Notes under the pieces: model-generated
The model's input: only the letters and a program-made list of their open reading frames with translations
Told to the model about the DNA's origin: nothing
Databases searched by the model: none
Shown: piece after piece, positions 52,324-61,097 of the stretch
How the letters are laid out: each line of letters starts with the position of its first letter
How positions within the stretch are numbered: position 1 is the first letter of the stretch
DNA from: Pseudomonas sp. BCA17
GTDB taxonomy: Bacteria; Pseudomonadota; Gammaproteobacteria; Pseudomonadales; Pseudomonadaceae
Direction: 5' to 3'
DNA length: 64,000 nucleotides
Assembly (NCBI RefSeq): GCF_004519405.1
Contig: NZ_SGWI01000003.1
Location: 682,001 to 746,000, forward strand
Made by a program: the position numbers and the translations under genes

Positions 52324-53436
52324 ATGAGCGAGGTGGATACAAATGATGTGCTGGTCAGCTTTCGTGGCGTGCAGAAGAGCTACGACGGCGAGAACCTGAT
52401 CGTCAAAGACCTCAACCTGGAAATTCGCAAGGGCGAGTTCCTTACCCTGCTTGGGCCGTCGGGCTCGGGCAAGACTACCAGCCTGATGATGCTCGCCGGC
52501 TTTGAAACACCGACCGCCGGCGAAATCCTCCTGGCCGGACGCTCCATCAACAATGTGCCGCCGCACAAGCGCGATATCGGCATGGTGTTCCAGAACTACG
52601 CGTTGTTCCCGCACATGACGGTCGCCGAGAACCTGGCGTTCCCGCTATCGGTGCGCTCGTTGAGCAAGACCGATATCAGTGAACGGGTCAAGCGCGTGCT
52701 GAGCATGGTCCAGCTCGATGCTTTCGCCCAGCGTTACCCGGCCCAACTTTCCGGTGGTCAGCAACAGCGCGTGGCACTGGCCCGTGCGCTGGTGTTCGAA
52801 CCGCAACTGGTATTGATGGACGAACCGCTCGGCGCCCTCGACAAGCAACTGCGTGAACACATGCAGATGGAAATCAAACACCTGCATCAACGTCTCGGCG
52901 TGACCGTGGTGTACGTGACCCACGATCAGGGCGAAGCCTTGACCATGTCCGACCGCGTGGCGGTGTTTCACCAGGGCGAGATCCAGCAGATTGCTGCGCC
53001 GCGTACCTTGTATGAAGAACCGAAAAATACCTTCGTCGCCAACTTCATCGGCGAGAACAACCGCCTCAACGGCCGCCTGCACAGCCATACCGGCGAGCGC
53101 TGCGTAGTGGAGCTGGCGCGCGGCGAAAAAGTCGAAGCGCTGGCGGTGAATGTGGGTCAGCTCGGCGAGCCGGTGACGCTGTCGGTGCGTCCGGAGCGAA
53201 TCAGCCTCAATAGTTCCAGCGAAAGCTGCATCAATCGTTTTTCGGGACGGGTGGCGGAATTCATCTACCTGGGCGACCACGTGCGCGTGCGTCTGGAAGT
53301 CTGCGGCAAGAGCGATTTTTTTGTGAAACAACCGATCGCCGAGTTGGACCCGGCCATGGCGGTCGGCGACGTGGTACCGATTGGCTGGCAAGTCGAGCAC
53401 GTTCGCGCACTCGACCCACTTCTAGAGGCGAATTGA
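52324..53436 (+). CDS. ABC transporter ATPase, polyamine/GABA/5-aminovalerate type
   Basis: This 370-residue ATPase of the PotA/PotG class has Walker A LLGPSGSGKTTS, Q-loop MVFQNYALFPHMTV, signature LSGGQQQRVALARAL, Walker B LVLMDEPLGALD, and a C-terminal TOBE domain (about 285-360). It energises uptake of a small cationic or zwitterionic compound. ATG at 52324 follows AAAGGTG. It is the first of four genes of a complete importer downstream of agtSR. The P. aeruginosa equivalents (agt genes, PA0602-PA0606 region) take up GABA and 5-aminovalerate; the substrate here is inferred. Confidence 0.92.
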   Translation: MSEVDTNDVLVSFRGVQKSYDGENLIVKDLNLEIRKGEFLTLLGPSGSGKTTSLMMLAGFETPTAGEILLAGRSINNVPPHKRDIGMVFQNYALFPHMTVAENLAFPLSVRSLSKTDISERVKRVLSMVQLDAFAQRYPAQLSGGQQQRVALARALVFEPQLVLMDEPLGALDKQLREHMQMEIKHLHQRLGVTVVYVTHDQGEALTMSDRVAVFHQGEIQQIAAPRTLYEEPKNTFVANFIGENNRLNGRLHSHTGERCVVELARGEKVEALAVNVGQLGEPVTLSVRPERISLNSSSESCINRFSGRVAEFIYLGDHVRVRLEVCGKSDFFVKQPIAELDPAMAVGDVVPIGWQVEHVRALDPLLEAN

Positions 53437-53480
53437 TCGCCCCCATGGCTTCACCAACCCTGCACGTGGAGAGCACAACA

Positions 53481-54521
53481 ATGTTGAGATCCCTTAAGTA
53501 TTCAGCGCTGGCTATTGGCTTGATCGGCGCAACCCAGGCCATGGCAGGCCCGGACCTGACCGTCGTGTCCTTTGGTGGCGCGAACAAGGCCGCTCAGGTC
53601 AAAGCGTTCTACGCACCTTGGGAAAGCGCGGGCAACGGCAAGATCGTCGCCGGCGAGTACAACGGTGAAATGGCCAAGGTCAAGGCCATGGTCGACACCA
53701 AGAGCGTGTCCTGGGACCTGGTGGAAGTGGAGTCGCCGGAGCTGTCCCGTGGTTGTGACGAAGACATGTTCGAGCCTCTGGACCCGAAACTGTTCGGTAA
53801 TGGCGCGGACTACGTGAAGGGCGCGATCCAGCCGTGCGGCGTAGGCTTCTTCGTATGGTCCACCGTGTTGGCCTACAACGCCGACAAGTTGGCTTCCGCG
53901 CCGACCAGTTGGGCGGATTTCTGGGACACCAAGAAATTCCCTGGCAAGCGCGGCCTGCGTAAAGGTGCCAAGTACACCCTGGAATTCGCCTTGATGGCCG
54001 ACGGCGTAGCGCCGAAAGATGTGTACAAGGTGCTGGCGGGCAAAGATGGTCAGGACCGTGCGTTCAAGAAGCTCGACGAACTCAAACCGTTTATCCAGTG
54101 GTGGGAAGCGGGCGCACAACCGCCGCAGTACCTGGCCTCGGGTGATGTCGTGATGAGCTCAGCCTACAACGGCCGGATCGCCGCCGTGCAGAAAGAAAGC
54201 AATCTGAAAGTGGTATGGAACGGCGGCATCTACGACTTTGACGCATGGGCCATTCCTAAAGGCCTGGCGAAAGACCGTGCCGAAGCCGCGAAGAAGTTCA
54301 TCGCCTTCTCGGTACAGCCGCAGCAGCAGAAGACCTACTCGGAAAACATCGCCTACGGCCCTGCCAACACCCAAGCCGTGCCGTTGCTGGCCAAGGACAT
54401 CCTCAAGGATATGCCGACCACCCCGGAAAACATCGCGAACCAGGTGCAGATCGATGTGAGCTTCTGGGCGGATAACGGCGAGCAGTTGGAGCAGCGCTTC
54501 AATTCCTGGGCAGCCAAATAA
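53481..54521 (+). CDS. ABC transporter periplasmic substrate-binding protein (PotD/PotF type)
   Basis: This 346-residue protein has a clear signal peptide (KYSALAIGLIGATQAMA, cleavage about residue 22) and a mature part typical of spermidine/putrescine-type binding proteins (LTVVSFGGANKAAQVKAFYA, PTSWADFWDTKKFPGKRGLR). It delivers substrate to the two permeases downstream. ATG at 53481 with GGAG upstream is chosen over the frame opening at 53433, which lacks a signal peptide in position. A strong hairpin follows the gene. Confidence 0.92.
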   Translation: MLRSLKYSALAIGLIGATQAMAGPDLTVVSFGGANKAAQVKAFYAPWESAGNGKIVAGEYNGEMAKVKAMVDTKSVSWDLVEVESPELSRGCDEDMFEPLDPKLFGNGADYVKGAIQPCGVGFFVWSTVLAYNADKLASAPTSWADFWDTKKFPGKRGLRKGAKYTLEFALMADGVAPKDVYKVLAGKDGQDRAFKKLDELKPFIQWWEAGAQPPQYLASGDVVMSSAYNGRIAAVQKESNLKVVWNGGIYDFDAWAIPKGLAKDRAEAAKKFIAFSVQPQQQKTYSENIAYGPANTQAVPLLAKDILKDMPTTPENIANQVQIDVSFWADNGEQLEQRFNSWAAK

Positions 54522-54530
54522 CACCGCGTA

Positions 54531-54568
54531 GCCCCTGTGGGAGAGGCCCTGCTCTCTCGCACAGGGGG
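54531..54568 (+). terminator. Strong hairpin between binding-protein and permease genes
   Basis: The arms GCCCCTGTGGGAGAG and CTCTCTCGCACAGGGGG pair almost completely around GCCCTG. It lies inside the operon, 9 bases after the binding-protein stop, where such hairpins protect upstream message or partly terminate, so more binding protein than permease is made. Confidence 0.7.
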
Positions 54569-54599
54569 CTGCATTTCTTCTCAAGTTCCGGAGTCAGCC

Positions 54600-55832
54600 A
54601 TGGCGATCGCCATTCCCAGCCCCACCCTCAAGCAGCGCCTGGCGCGTGCCGAAAGGCTCAACCGCTGGAAGGCCCAGGCATTGATTGCACCGCTGGTGCT
54701 GTTTTTGCTGCTGGTATTCCTGGTGCCGATCATTGCGCTGCTCTACAAAAGTATCGGTAACGAGGAAGTGGTCGGTGGTTTGCCGCGTACCGTGGTGGCG
54801 GTCAAGACCTGGGACGGCCGTGGCCTGCCCGGCGATCCGGTGTATCAGGCACTCAGCGAAGACCTGGGCGAAGCCCGCAAAAACCAGACGCTGGGCGACC
54901 TGTCCAAGCGCTTGAACATGGAGTTGGCCGGCTATCGCAGCCTGTTGACCAAAACCGCGCGGGCGCTGCCCTTTGCCGAGGCGCCCACCTCCTATAAAGA
55001 AGCGTTGGAAAGCCTCGATGAACGCTGGGGCGACCCCGCGTACTGGCAGGCGATCCGGCGCAATACCAGCAGTCTCACGCCGTTTTACCTGCTGGCGGCT
55101 GTCGACCACCGCATCAACGACCTGGGTGAAGTGGCCCCGGCCACGCCGGACCAGGCGATCTACCTGGACATCTTCGCCCGGACCTTCTGGATGGGCCTGG
55201 TAATTACCTTCATCTGCCTGTTGCTGGCGTATCCCTTGGCTTACCTGCTGGCCAACCTGCCGGCGCGCAAAAGCAACCTGCTGATGATCCTGGTGCTGCT
55301 GCCGTTCTGGACTTCGATCCTGGTGCGGGTCGCCGCGTGGATCGTGCTGTTGCAATCCGGCGGCCTGATCAACAGTGCCTTGATGGGCATGGGCCTGATC
55401 GACAAACCCTTGGAACTGGTGTTCAACCGTACCGGGGTCTACATCTCTATGGTGCACATCCTGTTGCCGTTCATGATTCTGCCGATCTACAGCGTGATGA
55501 AGGGCATTTCACCCACCTATATGCGTGCGGCGATTTCCTTGGGTTGCCACCCGTTCGCCAGCTTCTGGCGCGTGTATTTCCCGCAGACCTACGCCGGCGT
55601 CGGTGCCGGTTGCCTGTTGGTGTTCATCCTGGCGATTGGTTACTACATCACCCCGGCGCTGCTCGGCAGCCCGAACGACCAGATGGTCAGCTACTTCGTG
55701 GCGTTCTACACCAACACCAGCATCAACTGGGGCATGGCCACGGCGTTGGGCGGCTTGCTGCTGCTGGCGACCGTGTTGCTGTACCTGATCTACAACCGGC
55801 TGGTGGGCGCCAGCCGCCTGCGCCTGAGCTGA
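54600..55832 (+). CDS. ABC transporter permease 1 (PotB type, with large periplasmic insertion)
   Basis: This 410-residue permease is longer than the roughly 290 residues usual for PotB. The first membrane helix (IAPLVLFLLLVFLVPIIALLY) is followed by an insertion of about 150 soluble residues (about 60-205), then the standard five-helix MetI-type permease core with the EAA loop (AAISLGCHPFASFWRVYFPQ). The start follows TTCCGGAG. The insertion is rich in charged residues and should face the periplasm. Such long first permeases occur in this pseudomonad transporter subgroup. Confidence 0.91.
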   Translation: MAIAIPSPTLKQRLARAERLNRWKAQALIAPLVLFLLLVFLVPIIALLYKSIGNEEVVGGLPRTVVAVKTWDGRGLPGDPVYQALSEDLGEARKNQTLGDLSKRLNMELAGYRSLLTKTARALPFAEAPTSYKEALESLDERWGDPAYWQAIRRNTSSLTPFYLLAAVDHRINDLGEVAPATPDQAIYLDIFARTFWMGLVITFICLLLAYPLAYLLANLPARKSNLLMILVLLPFWTSILVRVAAWIVLLQSGGLINSALMGMGLIDKPLELVFNRTGVYISMVHILLPFMILPIYSVMKGISPTYMRAAISLGCHPFASFWRVYFPQTYAGVGAGCLLVFILAIGYYITPALLGSPNDQMVSYFVAFYTNTSINWGMATALGGLLLLATVLLYLIYNRLVGASRLRLS

Positions 55833-55844
55833 GGAGACCTTGCG

Positions 55845-56669
55845 ATGTTGAGTCCTTATATGTCGCCCGTGGAACGCCTGTGGTTCTACAGCCTGCGGAT
55901 CTTGTGCGGCTTGATCCTGCTGTTCCTGATACTGCCGGTGCTGGTGATCATCCCGCTGTCGTTCAACAGCGGCAGTTTCCTGGTGTACCCGCTGCAAGGT
56001 TTCTCCCTGCATTGGTACCAGGATTTCTTCGCCTCGGCCGAATGGATGCGCGCGTTGAAGAACAGCATCATCGTCGCTCCGGCCGCTACGGTGCTGGCCA
56101 TGGTGTTCGGCACATTGGCCGCGATTGGCCTGACCCGTGGCAATTTCCCCGGCAAGGCGTTGGTAATGGCCTTGGTGATTTCGCCGATGGTGGTGCCGGT
56201 GGTGATTATCGGTGTGGCGAGTTACCTGTTTTTTGCGCCACTGGGCCTGGGCAACAGTTTCTTTTCGCTGATCGTCGTGCATGCGGTGCTGGGCGTGCCG
56301 TTTGTGATCATTACCGTGTCGGCGACCTTGCAGGGCTTCAACCATAACCTGGTGCGGGCGGCAGCCAGCCTGGGCGCCTCGCCATTGATCGCGTTTCGCC
56401 GGGTGACCTTGCCGTTGATCGCGCCGGGGGTGATCTCCGGGGCGCTGTTTGCCTTTGCCACCTCGTTCGATGAAGTGGTGGTGACGCTGTTCCTCGCCGG
56501 CCCTGAGCAAGCGACCCTGCCGCGCCAGATGTTCAGCGGCATCCGCGAGAACCTCAGCCCGACCATCGCCGCCGCCGCTACCTTGCTGATTGCCTTTTCG
56601 GTCCTGCTGTTGCTGACCCTGGAATGGTTGCGCGGGCGTAGCGAGAAGCTGCGTACCGCGCAGGTGTGA
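55845..56669 (+). CDS. ABC transporter permease 2 (PotC type)
   Basis: This 274-residue inner-membrane permease has six predicted helices and the EAA motif region AAASLGASPLIAFRRVTLPLI, which contacts the ATPase. It starts 12 bases after permease 1 with GGAG upstream, completing the four-gene importer (ATPase, binding protein, two permeases). A palindromic hairpin follows. Confidence 0.92.
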   Translation: MLSPYMSPVERLWFYSLRILCGLILLFLILPVLVIIPLSFNSGSFLVYPLQGFSLHWYQDFFASAEWMRALKNSIIVAPAATVLAMVFGTLAAIGLTRGNFPGKALVMALVISPMVVPVVIIGVASYLFFAPLGLGNSFFSLIVVHAVLGVPFVIITVSATLQGFNHNLVRAAASLGASPLIAFRRVTLPLIAPGVISGALFAFATSFDEVVVTLFLAGPEQATLPRQMFSGIRENLSPTIAAAATLLIAFSVLLLLTLEWLRGRSEKLRTAQV

Positions 56670-56672
56670 CGA

Positions 56673-56691
56673 CCATTCAGCTGCTGAATGG
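56673..56691 (+). terminator. Palindromic hairpin after the transporter operon
   Basis: CCATTCAGC-TGCTGAATGG forms a perfect 9-base stem starting 4 bases after the permease stop. There is no T run, so termination is possible but unproven. Confidence 0.4.
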
Positions 56692-56753
56692 CTGACAACC
56701 CCGCAGAGGGAGCTACTCTTGTGCCTGCCACCCTTCAATAAGAGGCCGCGCAC

Positions 56754-57902
56754 ATGAGTACTTCCTCATTCAAGATCGCCCACAAGCTGCTTACAGGCCC
56801 AGGTGCCATTGAACAACTGGCTGCCGAGCTCACGCGCCTGGATGTGGATAACCCGCTGATCGTCACCGACGCGGCATTGGTCAAGTCCGGCACGGTGGCG
56901 CTGGCGTTGGAGCACCTGGGCGAGCGCAGCTATGAAATCTTCGACCGTGTGCAGCCCGACCCGGAAATTGCCATCGTCGAAGACTGCATGCAGGCCTATC
57001 GCGACGGCGGGCATGATGGCTTGATTGGTGTCGGTGGGGGCAGCGCCATTGATATCGCGAAATGCGTCTGCGCTTATGCTGGCTACCATGGTGAGCTGTC
57101 CGATCTGTTCGGCGTCGATCAGGTGCCACGCAAGGGGCCGCCACTGATTGCTATCCCGACTACGGCCGGTACCGGCTCGGAGGTGACCAATGTGGCGATC
57201 CTCTCCGACAAGGTCGCGCAACTGAAAAAAGGCATCGTCAGCGATTACTTGCTGCCGGATGTTGCTTTGATGAGCCCACAGATGACCCTCACGTGCCCGC
57301 GCGGGGTGACTGCCGCCAGCGGTGTAGATGCTCTGGTGCACGCCATTGAAGCCTACCTGTCGCTGAATGCGTCGCCGATTACCGATGCACTGGCCATTGG
57401 TGCGATCAAGTTGATTGCCGGCGCGTTGCCCAAGGCTTACGCCAACCCGGGGCATCTGCAGGCACGTGACGACATGGCTACCGCCAGCCTGATGGCCGGC
57501 ATGGCGTTCGGTAATGCGGGGGTGGGTGCCGTGCACGCGTTGGCCTATCCGTTGGGCGGGCGCTTTCATATTGGTCACGGCGTGAGCAACGCCCTGTTGC
57601 TGCCCTATGTGATGCAGTGGAACAAGTTGGCTTGTGTCGAACGCATGCGCGACATTGCCCAGGCCATGGGCGTGAATATCGCCGGTTTGAGTATGGCTGA
57701 CGCGGCCGACCAGGCCGTCGAGGCGATGACGCGACTGTGTGCCGCCGTGGAGATCCCGGCGGGCCTGCGCAGTTTCGGGGTTCCCGAAGACGCCATTCCG
57801 GCCATGGCCACGGAAGCCGCGGGCATTGAACGCCTGATGCGCAACAACCCGCGCAAGCTCAGCGTGGCGGATATCGAGAAGATCTACCGCGCGGCGTACT
57901 AG
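56754..57902 (+). CDS. Iron-containing alcohol dehydrogenase
   Basis: This 382-residue enzyme of the group III (Fe-dependent) alcohol dehydrogenase family carries the NAD(P)-binding GVGGGSAIDIAK segment, TTAGTGSEVTN, and metal ligands in GVDALVHAIEAY (Asp, His) and HALAYPLGGRFHIGHGVSNA (His, His). Substrate is unknown. P. aeruginosa and P. putida have no such gene in this position, so it is a lineage-specific insertion between the agt transporter and rpe. A role with 4-hydroxybutyrate or 5-hydroxyvalerate would suit its neighbours but is only a guess. Confidence 0.9.
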   Translation: MSTSSFKIAHKLLTGPGAIEQLAAELTRLDVDNPLIVTDAALVKSGTVALALEHLGERSYEIFDRVQPDPEIAIVEDCMQAYRDGGHDGLIGVGGGSAIDIAKCVCAYAGYHGELSDLFGVDQVPRKGPPLIAIPTTAGTGSEVTNVAILSDKVAQLKKGIVSDYLLPDVALMSPQMTLTCPRGVTAASGVDALVHAIEAYLSLNASPITDALAIGAIKLIAGALPKAYANPGHLQARDDMATASLMAGMAFGNAGVGAVHALAYPLGGRFHIGHGVSNALLLPYVMQWNKLACVERMRDIAQAMGVNIAGLSMADAADQAVEAMTRLCAAVEIPAGLRSFGVPEDAIPAMATEAAGIERLMRNNPRKLSVADIEKIYRAAY

Positions 57903-57984
57903 CCATTGAGCCAGGTCACGGTGCGCGGGGCAAAGCATGAGGTATACAATGCGCGCCATCGTGATTTAGCTCAAAAGGTGCGTC

Positions 57985-58659
57985 ATGCAGCCCTTCGTCA
58001 TTGCTCCATCGATTCTCTCCGCCGACTTCGCCCGCCTGGGTGAGGAAGTGGACAAGGTATTGGCCGCCGGTGCGGACTTCGTGCATTTCGATGTCATGGA
58101 CAACCACTACGTCCCCAACCTGACTATCGGGCCGATGGTCTGTGCGGCGTTGCGCAAGTACGGCATCACCGCGCCGATCGATGCACACCTGATGGTCAGC
58201 CCGGTGGATCGCATCATTGGCGACTTCGTCGACGCCGGTGCGACCTACATCACCTTCCATCCGGAAGCCTCGCTGCACGTCGACCGCACCCTGCAACTGA
58301 TCCGCGAAGGCGGCTGCAAGGCGGGCCTGGTGTTCAATCCGGCCACCCCGCTGAGCGTGCTTGAATACGTGATGGACAAGGTCGACATGATCTTGCTGAT
58401 GAGCGTCAACCCGGGTTTCGGCGGGCAGAAGTTCATCCCCGGCACGCTGAACAAGCTGCGCGAAGCGCGTGCGCTGATCGATGCGTCCGGCCGTGATATC
58501 CGCCTTGAAATCGACGGCGGAGTCAACGTCAACAATATCCGTGAAATCGCTGCCGCGGGTGCAGACACCTTCGTGGCCGGCTCGGCGATATTCAACGCCC
58601 CGGACTACCAGGAAGTCATCGACAAGATGCGTGCCGAACTGGCGCTGGCGCGTCCATGA
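57985..58659 (+). CDS. rpe: Rpe, ribulose-phosphate 3-epimerase
   Basis: Interconverts ribulose-5-phosphate and xylulose-5-phosphate in the pentose phosphate pathway. The 224-residue TIM barrel has [17 protein letters not shown], the metal-site [12 protein letters not shown], and [14 protein letters not shown], with the phosphate-binding [10 protein letters not shown] near the end. TATACAAT at 57942-57949 is a plausible -10. It overlaps gph by 4 bases, so it starts the rpe-gph-(trpE) run seen across Pseudomonas. Confidence 0.98.
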   Translation: MQPFVIAPSILSADFARLGEEVDKVLAAGADFVHFDVMDNHYVPNLTIGPMVCAALRKYGITAPIDAHLMVSPVDRIIGDFVDAGATYITFHPEASLHVDRTLQLIREGGCKAGLVFNPATPLSVLEYVMDKVDMILLMSVNPGFGGQKFIPGTLNKLREARALIDASGRDIRLEIDGGVNVNNIREIAAAGADTFVAGSAIFNAPDYQEVIDKMRAELALARP

Positions 58660-59474
58660 GCGGTTTTGAGCGGCTGTTCCCCGGCAAGCTGCCACGGCTG
58701 GTGATGTTCGATCTGGACGGTACCTTGATCGACTCGGTGCCCGACCTGGCGGCGGCGGTGGACGAGATGCTGCTCAAGCTGGGGCGCAAACCGGCGGGTA
58801 TCGACTCGGTGCGCGAATGGGTCGGTAACGGCGCGCAGATGCTGGTGCGCCGGGCTTTGGCCAATCATATGGACGCTGACGGCGTAGACGATGTCGAGGC
58901 CGAACACGCCTTGGAACTGTTTAACGCCGCTTATGAGAGCAGCCACGAACTGACCGTGGTTTACCCGGGCGTACGCGACACCCTCAAATGGCTGAGCAAA
59001 CAGGGTGTGGAAATGGCGCTGATCACCAACAAGCCCGAGCGTTTCGTCGCGCCGCTGTTGGACGAGATGAAAATCGGCCGTTATTTCCGCTGGATCATCG
59101 GCGGCGATACCCTGCCGCAGAAGAAACCTGACCCGGCGGCGCTGTTCTTCGTGATGAAAATGGCCAATATCCCGGCGTCTCAGTCGTTGTTTGTCGGCGA
59201 TTCACGCAGTGATGTGCTGGCGGCGAAAGCGGCGGGGGTGCAGTGCGTGGCCCTAAGCTACGGCTACAACCATGGCCGGCCGATTGCCGAGGAATCGCCG
59301 GCGCTGGTGATTGACGACCTGCGCCAGTTAATCCCCGGTTGCTTGGGAGCGGGCGCTGAGATAACGTTGCCCGACGTTGATTCAAACCCTTCTGGAAATC
59401 CCATCGTGGTGGTCACTCGCAAACTCTGGATGAAAGTCATCAAGGCCCTGGCCCGCTGGCGTTGGCGCGCCTGA
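58656..59474 (+). CDS. gph: Gph, phosphoglycolate phosphatase with in-frame Trp leader tail
   Basis: HAD-family phosphatase that removes 2-phosphoglycolate formed in DNA repair or oxygenation reactions. Motif I is [14 protein letters not shown], motif II is [11 protein letters not shown], the lysine is in LPQKKPDP and motif IV in [13 protein letters not shown]. The 272 residues exceed the roughly 250 of E. coli Gph. The extra C-terminal tail ends [18 protein letters not shown], which matches the free-standing trpG leader peptide and serves, I infer, as the trpE attenuation leader. The start overlaps rpe. Confidence 0.96.
   Translation: MSGFERLFPGKLPRLVMFDLDGTLIDSVPDLAAAVDEMLLKLGRKPAGIDSVREWVGNGAQMLVRRALANHMDADGVDDVEAEHALELFNAAYESSHELTVVYPGVRDTLKWLSKQGVEMALITNKPERFVAPLLDEMKIGRYFRWIIGGDTLPQKKPDPAALFFVMKMANIPASQSLFVGDSRSDVLAAKAAGVQCVALSYGYNHGRPIAEESPALVIDDLRQLIPGCLGAGAEITLPDVDSNPSGNPIVVVTRKLWMKVIKALARWRWRA
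59430..59474 (+). promoter_or_regulatory. trpE leader peptide and attenuator nested in the gph 3' end
   Basis: The last 14 codons of gph, from an internal ATG, read [14 protein letters not shown] with the Trp codons TGG-CGT-TGG just before the stop. A hairpin GCCGC-GCT-GCGGC (59484-59496) followed by ACGTTT lies 10 bases past the stop, and trpE starts at 59543. Attenuation of trpE and trpGDC has been reported in P. putida. No good ribosome site precedes the internal ATG, so ribosomes finishing gph may themselves be the sensor. Confidence 0.75.
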
Positions 59475-59542
59475 CTGATCCTGGCCGCGCTGCGGCACGT
59501 TTGCCTACCTGACCGTTTGACCCTCAAGCCACGAGGCACCTC

Positions 59543-61024
59543 ATGATCCGCGAAGAATTCCTGCGTTTGGCCGCTGCCGGCTATAACCGTGTTCCCATGG
59601 CCTGCGAAACCCTGGCCGACTTCGATACGCCGCTGTCGATCTATCTGAAACTGGCCGACAAGCCCAACTCCTACCTGCTGGAATCGGTACAGGGCGGTGA
59701 AAAATGGGGGCGTTACTCGATCATCGGCCTGCCGTGCCGTACCGTGCTGCGGGTACATGACCATCATGTGAGTATCACCCATGATGGCGTCGAGATCGAA
59801 AGCCATGACGTAGAAGACCCGCTGGCCTTCGTCGAAACCTTCAAGGCGCGCTACAACGTACCGACCATTCCCGGCCTGCCGCGTTTCAACGGTGGCCTGG
59901 TGGGTTACTTCGGCTACGACTGCGTGCGCTACGTGGAAAAACGCCTGGGCAAATGCCCGAACCCGGATCCGTTGGGTGTGCCGGACATTCTGCTGATGGT
60001 CTCCGATGCCGTGGTGGTGTTCGACAACCTCGCCGGCAAGATGCACGCGATTGTCCTGGCAGACCCCTCCCAGGGGGACGCATTCGAACAAGGCCAGGCC
60101 AGCCTCGAAGCCTTGCTGGAAAAATTGCGCCAGCCGATCACTCCACGTCGCGGGCTGGACCTCAGCCGTCCGCCTGCCGCTGACCCGGTATTCCGCTCCA
60201 GCTTTACCCAGGATGACTACGAGCGCGCAGTCGACACCATCAAGGAATACATCCTTGCCGGTGATTGCATGCAAGTCGTGCCGTCGCAACGCATGTCCAT
60301 TGACTTCAAGGCGGCACCGATCGATCTGTATCGTGCGCTGCGTTGTTTCAACCCGACGCCCTATATGTACTTCTTCAACTTTGGCGACTTCCACGTGGTG
60401 GGCAGCTCGCCGGAAGTGCTGGTGCGCGTCGAGGACAACCTGATCACTGTGCGCCCGATTGCCGGTACTCGCCCGCGTGGCGCGACCGAAGAGGCGGACC
60501 TGGCGCTTGAAGAAGACCTGCTGAGCGACGACAAGGAAATCGCCGAGCACCTGATGCTGATCGACCTGGGCCGCAACGATACCGGGCGTGTCTCGGAAAT
60601 CGGCTCGGTGAAACTCACCGAGAAGATGGTGATCGAGCGTTATTCCAACGTGATGCACATCGTCTCCAACGTGACCGGCGAACTGAAGGCCGGCTTGACC
60701 GCGATGGACGCGTTGCGGGCGATCCTGCCGGCAGGCACGTTGTCGGGTGCGCCGAAGATTCGTGCGATGGAAATCATCGACGAACTGGAGCCCGTCAAAC
60801 GGGGTGTCTACGGCGGAGCAGTGGGTTATTTCGCCTGGAACGGCAACATGGACACCGCCATTGCGATCCGCACCGCGGTGATCAAGGACGGCGAACTGCA
60901 TGTGCAGGCCGGCGGCGGGATTGTGGCGGACTCGATGCCGGCCCTTGAATGGGAAGAAACCCTGAACAAGCGCCGCGCGATGTTCCGTGCGGTGGCGTTG
61001 GCAGAGCAAACCCCGCAGGGCTGA
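59543..61024 (+). CDS. trpE: TrpE, anthranilate synthase component I
   Basis: Chorismate-using subunit that makes anthranilate with ammonia supplied by TrpG, the first step of tryptophan synthesis. The 493 residues carry an N-terminal regulatory part with the Trp-binding [15 protein letters not shown], and a chorismate-binding C-terminal core ([61 protein letters not shown]). It is not adjacent to trpG; a divergent esterase gene intervenes, as in other pseudomonads, and both trp units have matching leaders. Confidence 0.98.
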   Translation: MIREEFLRLAAAGYNRVPMACETLADFDTPLSIYLKLADKPNSYLLESVQGGEKWGRYSIIGLPCRTVLRVHDHHVSITHDGVEIESHDVEDPLAFVETFKARYNVPTIPGLPRFNGGLVGYFGYDCVRYVEKRLGKCPNPDPLGVPDILLMVSDAVVVFDNLAGKMHAIVLADPSQGDAFEQGQASLEALLEKLRQPITPRRGLDLSRPPAADPVFRSSFTQDDYERAVDTIKEYILAGDCMQVVPSQRMSIDFKAAPIDLYRALRCFNPTPYMYFFNFGDFHVVGSSPEVLVRVEDNLITVRPIAGTRPRGATEEADLALEEDLLSDDKEIAEHLMLIDLGRNDTGRVSEIGSVKLTEKMVIERYSNVMHIVSNVTGELKAGLTAMDALRAILPAGTLSGAPKIRAMEIIDELEPVKRGVYGGAVGYFAWNGNMDTAIAIRTAVIKDGELHVQAGGGIVADSMPALEWEETLNKRRAMFRAVALAEQTPQG

Positions 61025-61039
61025 CTCACCTGTAGATCA

Positions 61040-61072
61040 AGCTGTGGAAGGGGGTAACTCCCTCCCACAGCT
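61040..61072 (+). terminator. Inverted repeat after trpE
   Basis: The arms AGCTGTGGAAGGGGG and CTCCCTCCCACAGCT pair around TAA, 15 bases past the trpE stop and 25 bases before the convergent esterase stop. It may end transcripts from both sides, and it resembles a degenerate REP unit. Confidence 0.55.
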
Positions 61073-61097
61073 CGGTCTGCGCGCTATCAAAGCTTCA

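Noticed and set aside
59264..61009. 581-codon minus-strand frame opposite gph/trpE
   Set aside because: Shadow of trpE; its His/Arg/Gln-rich translation resembles no protein family.
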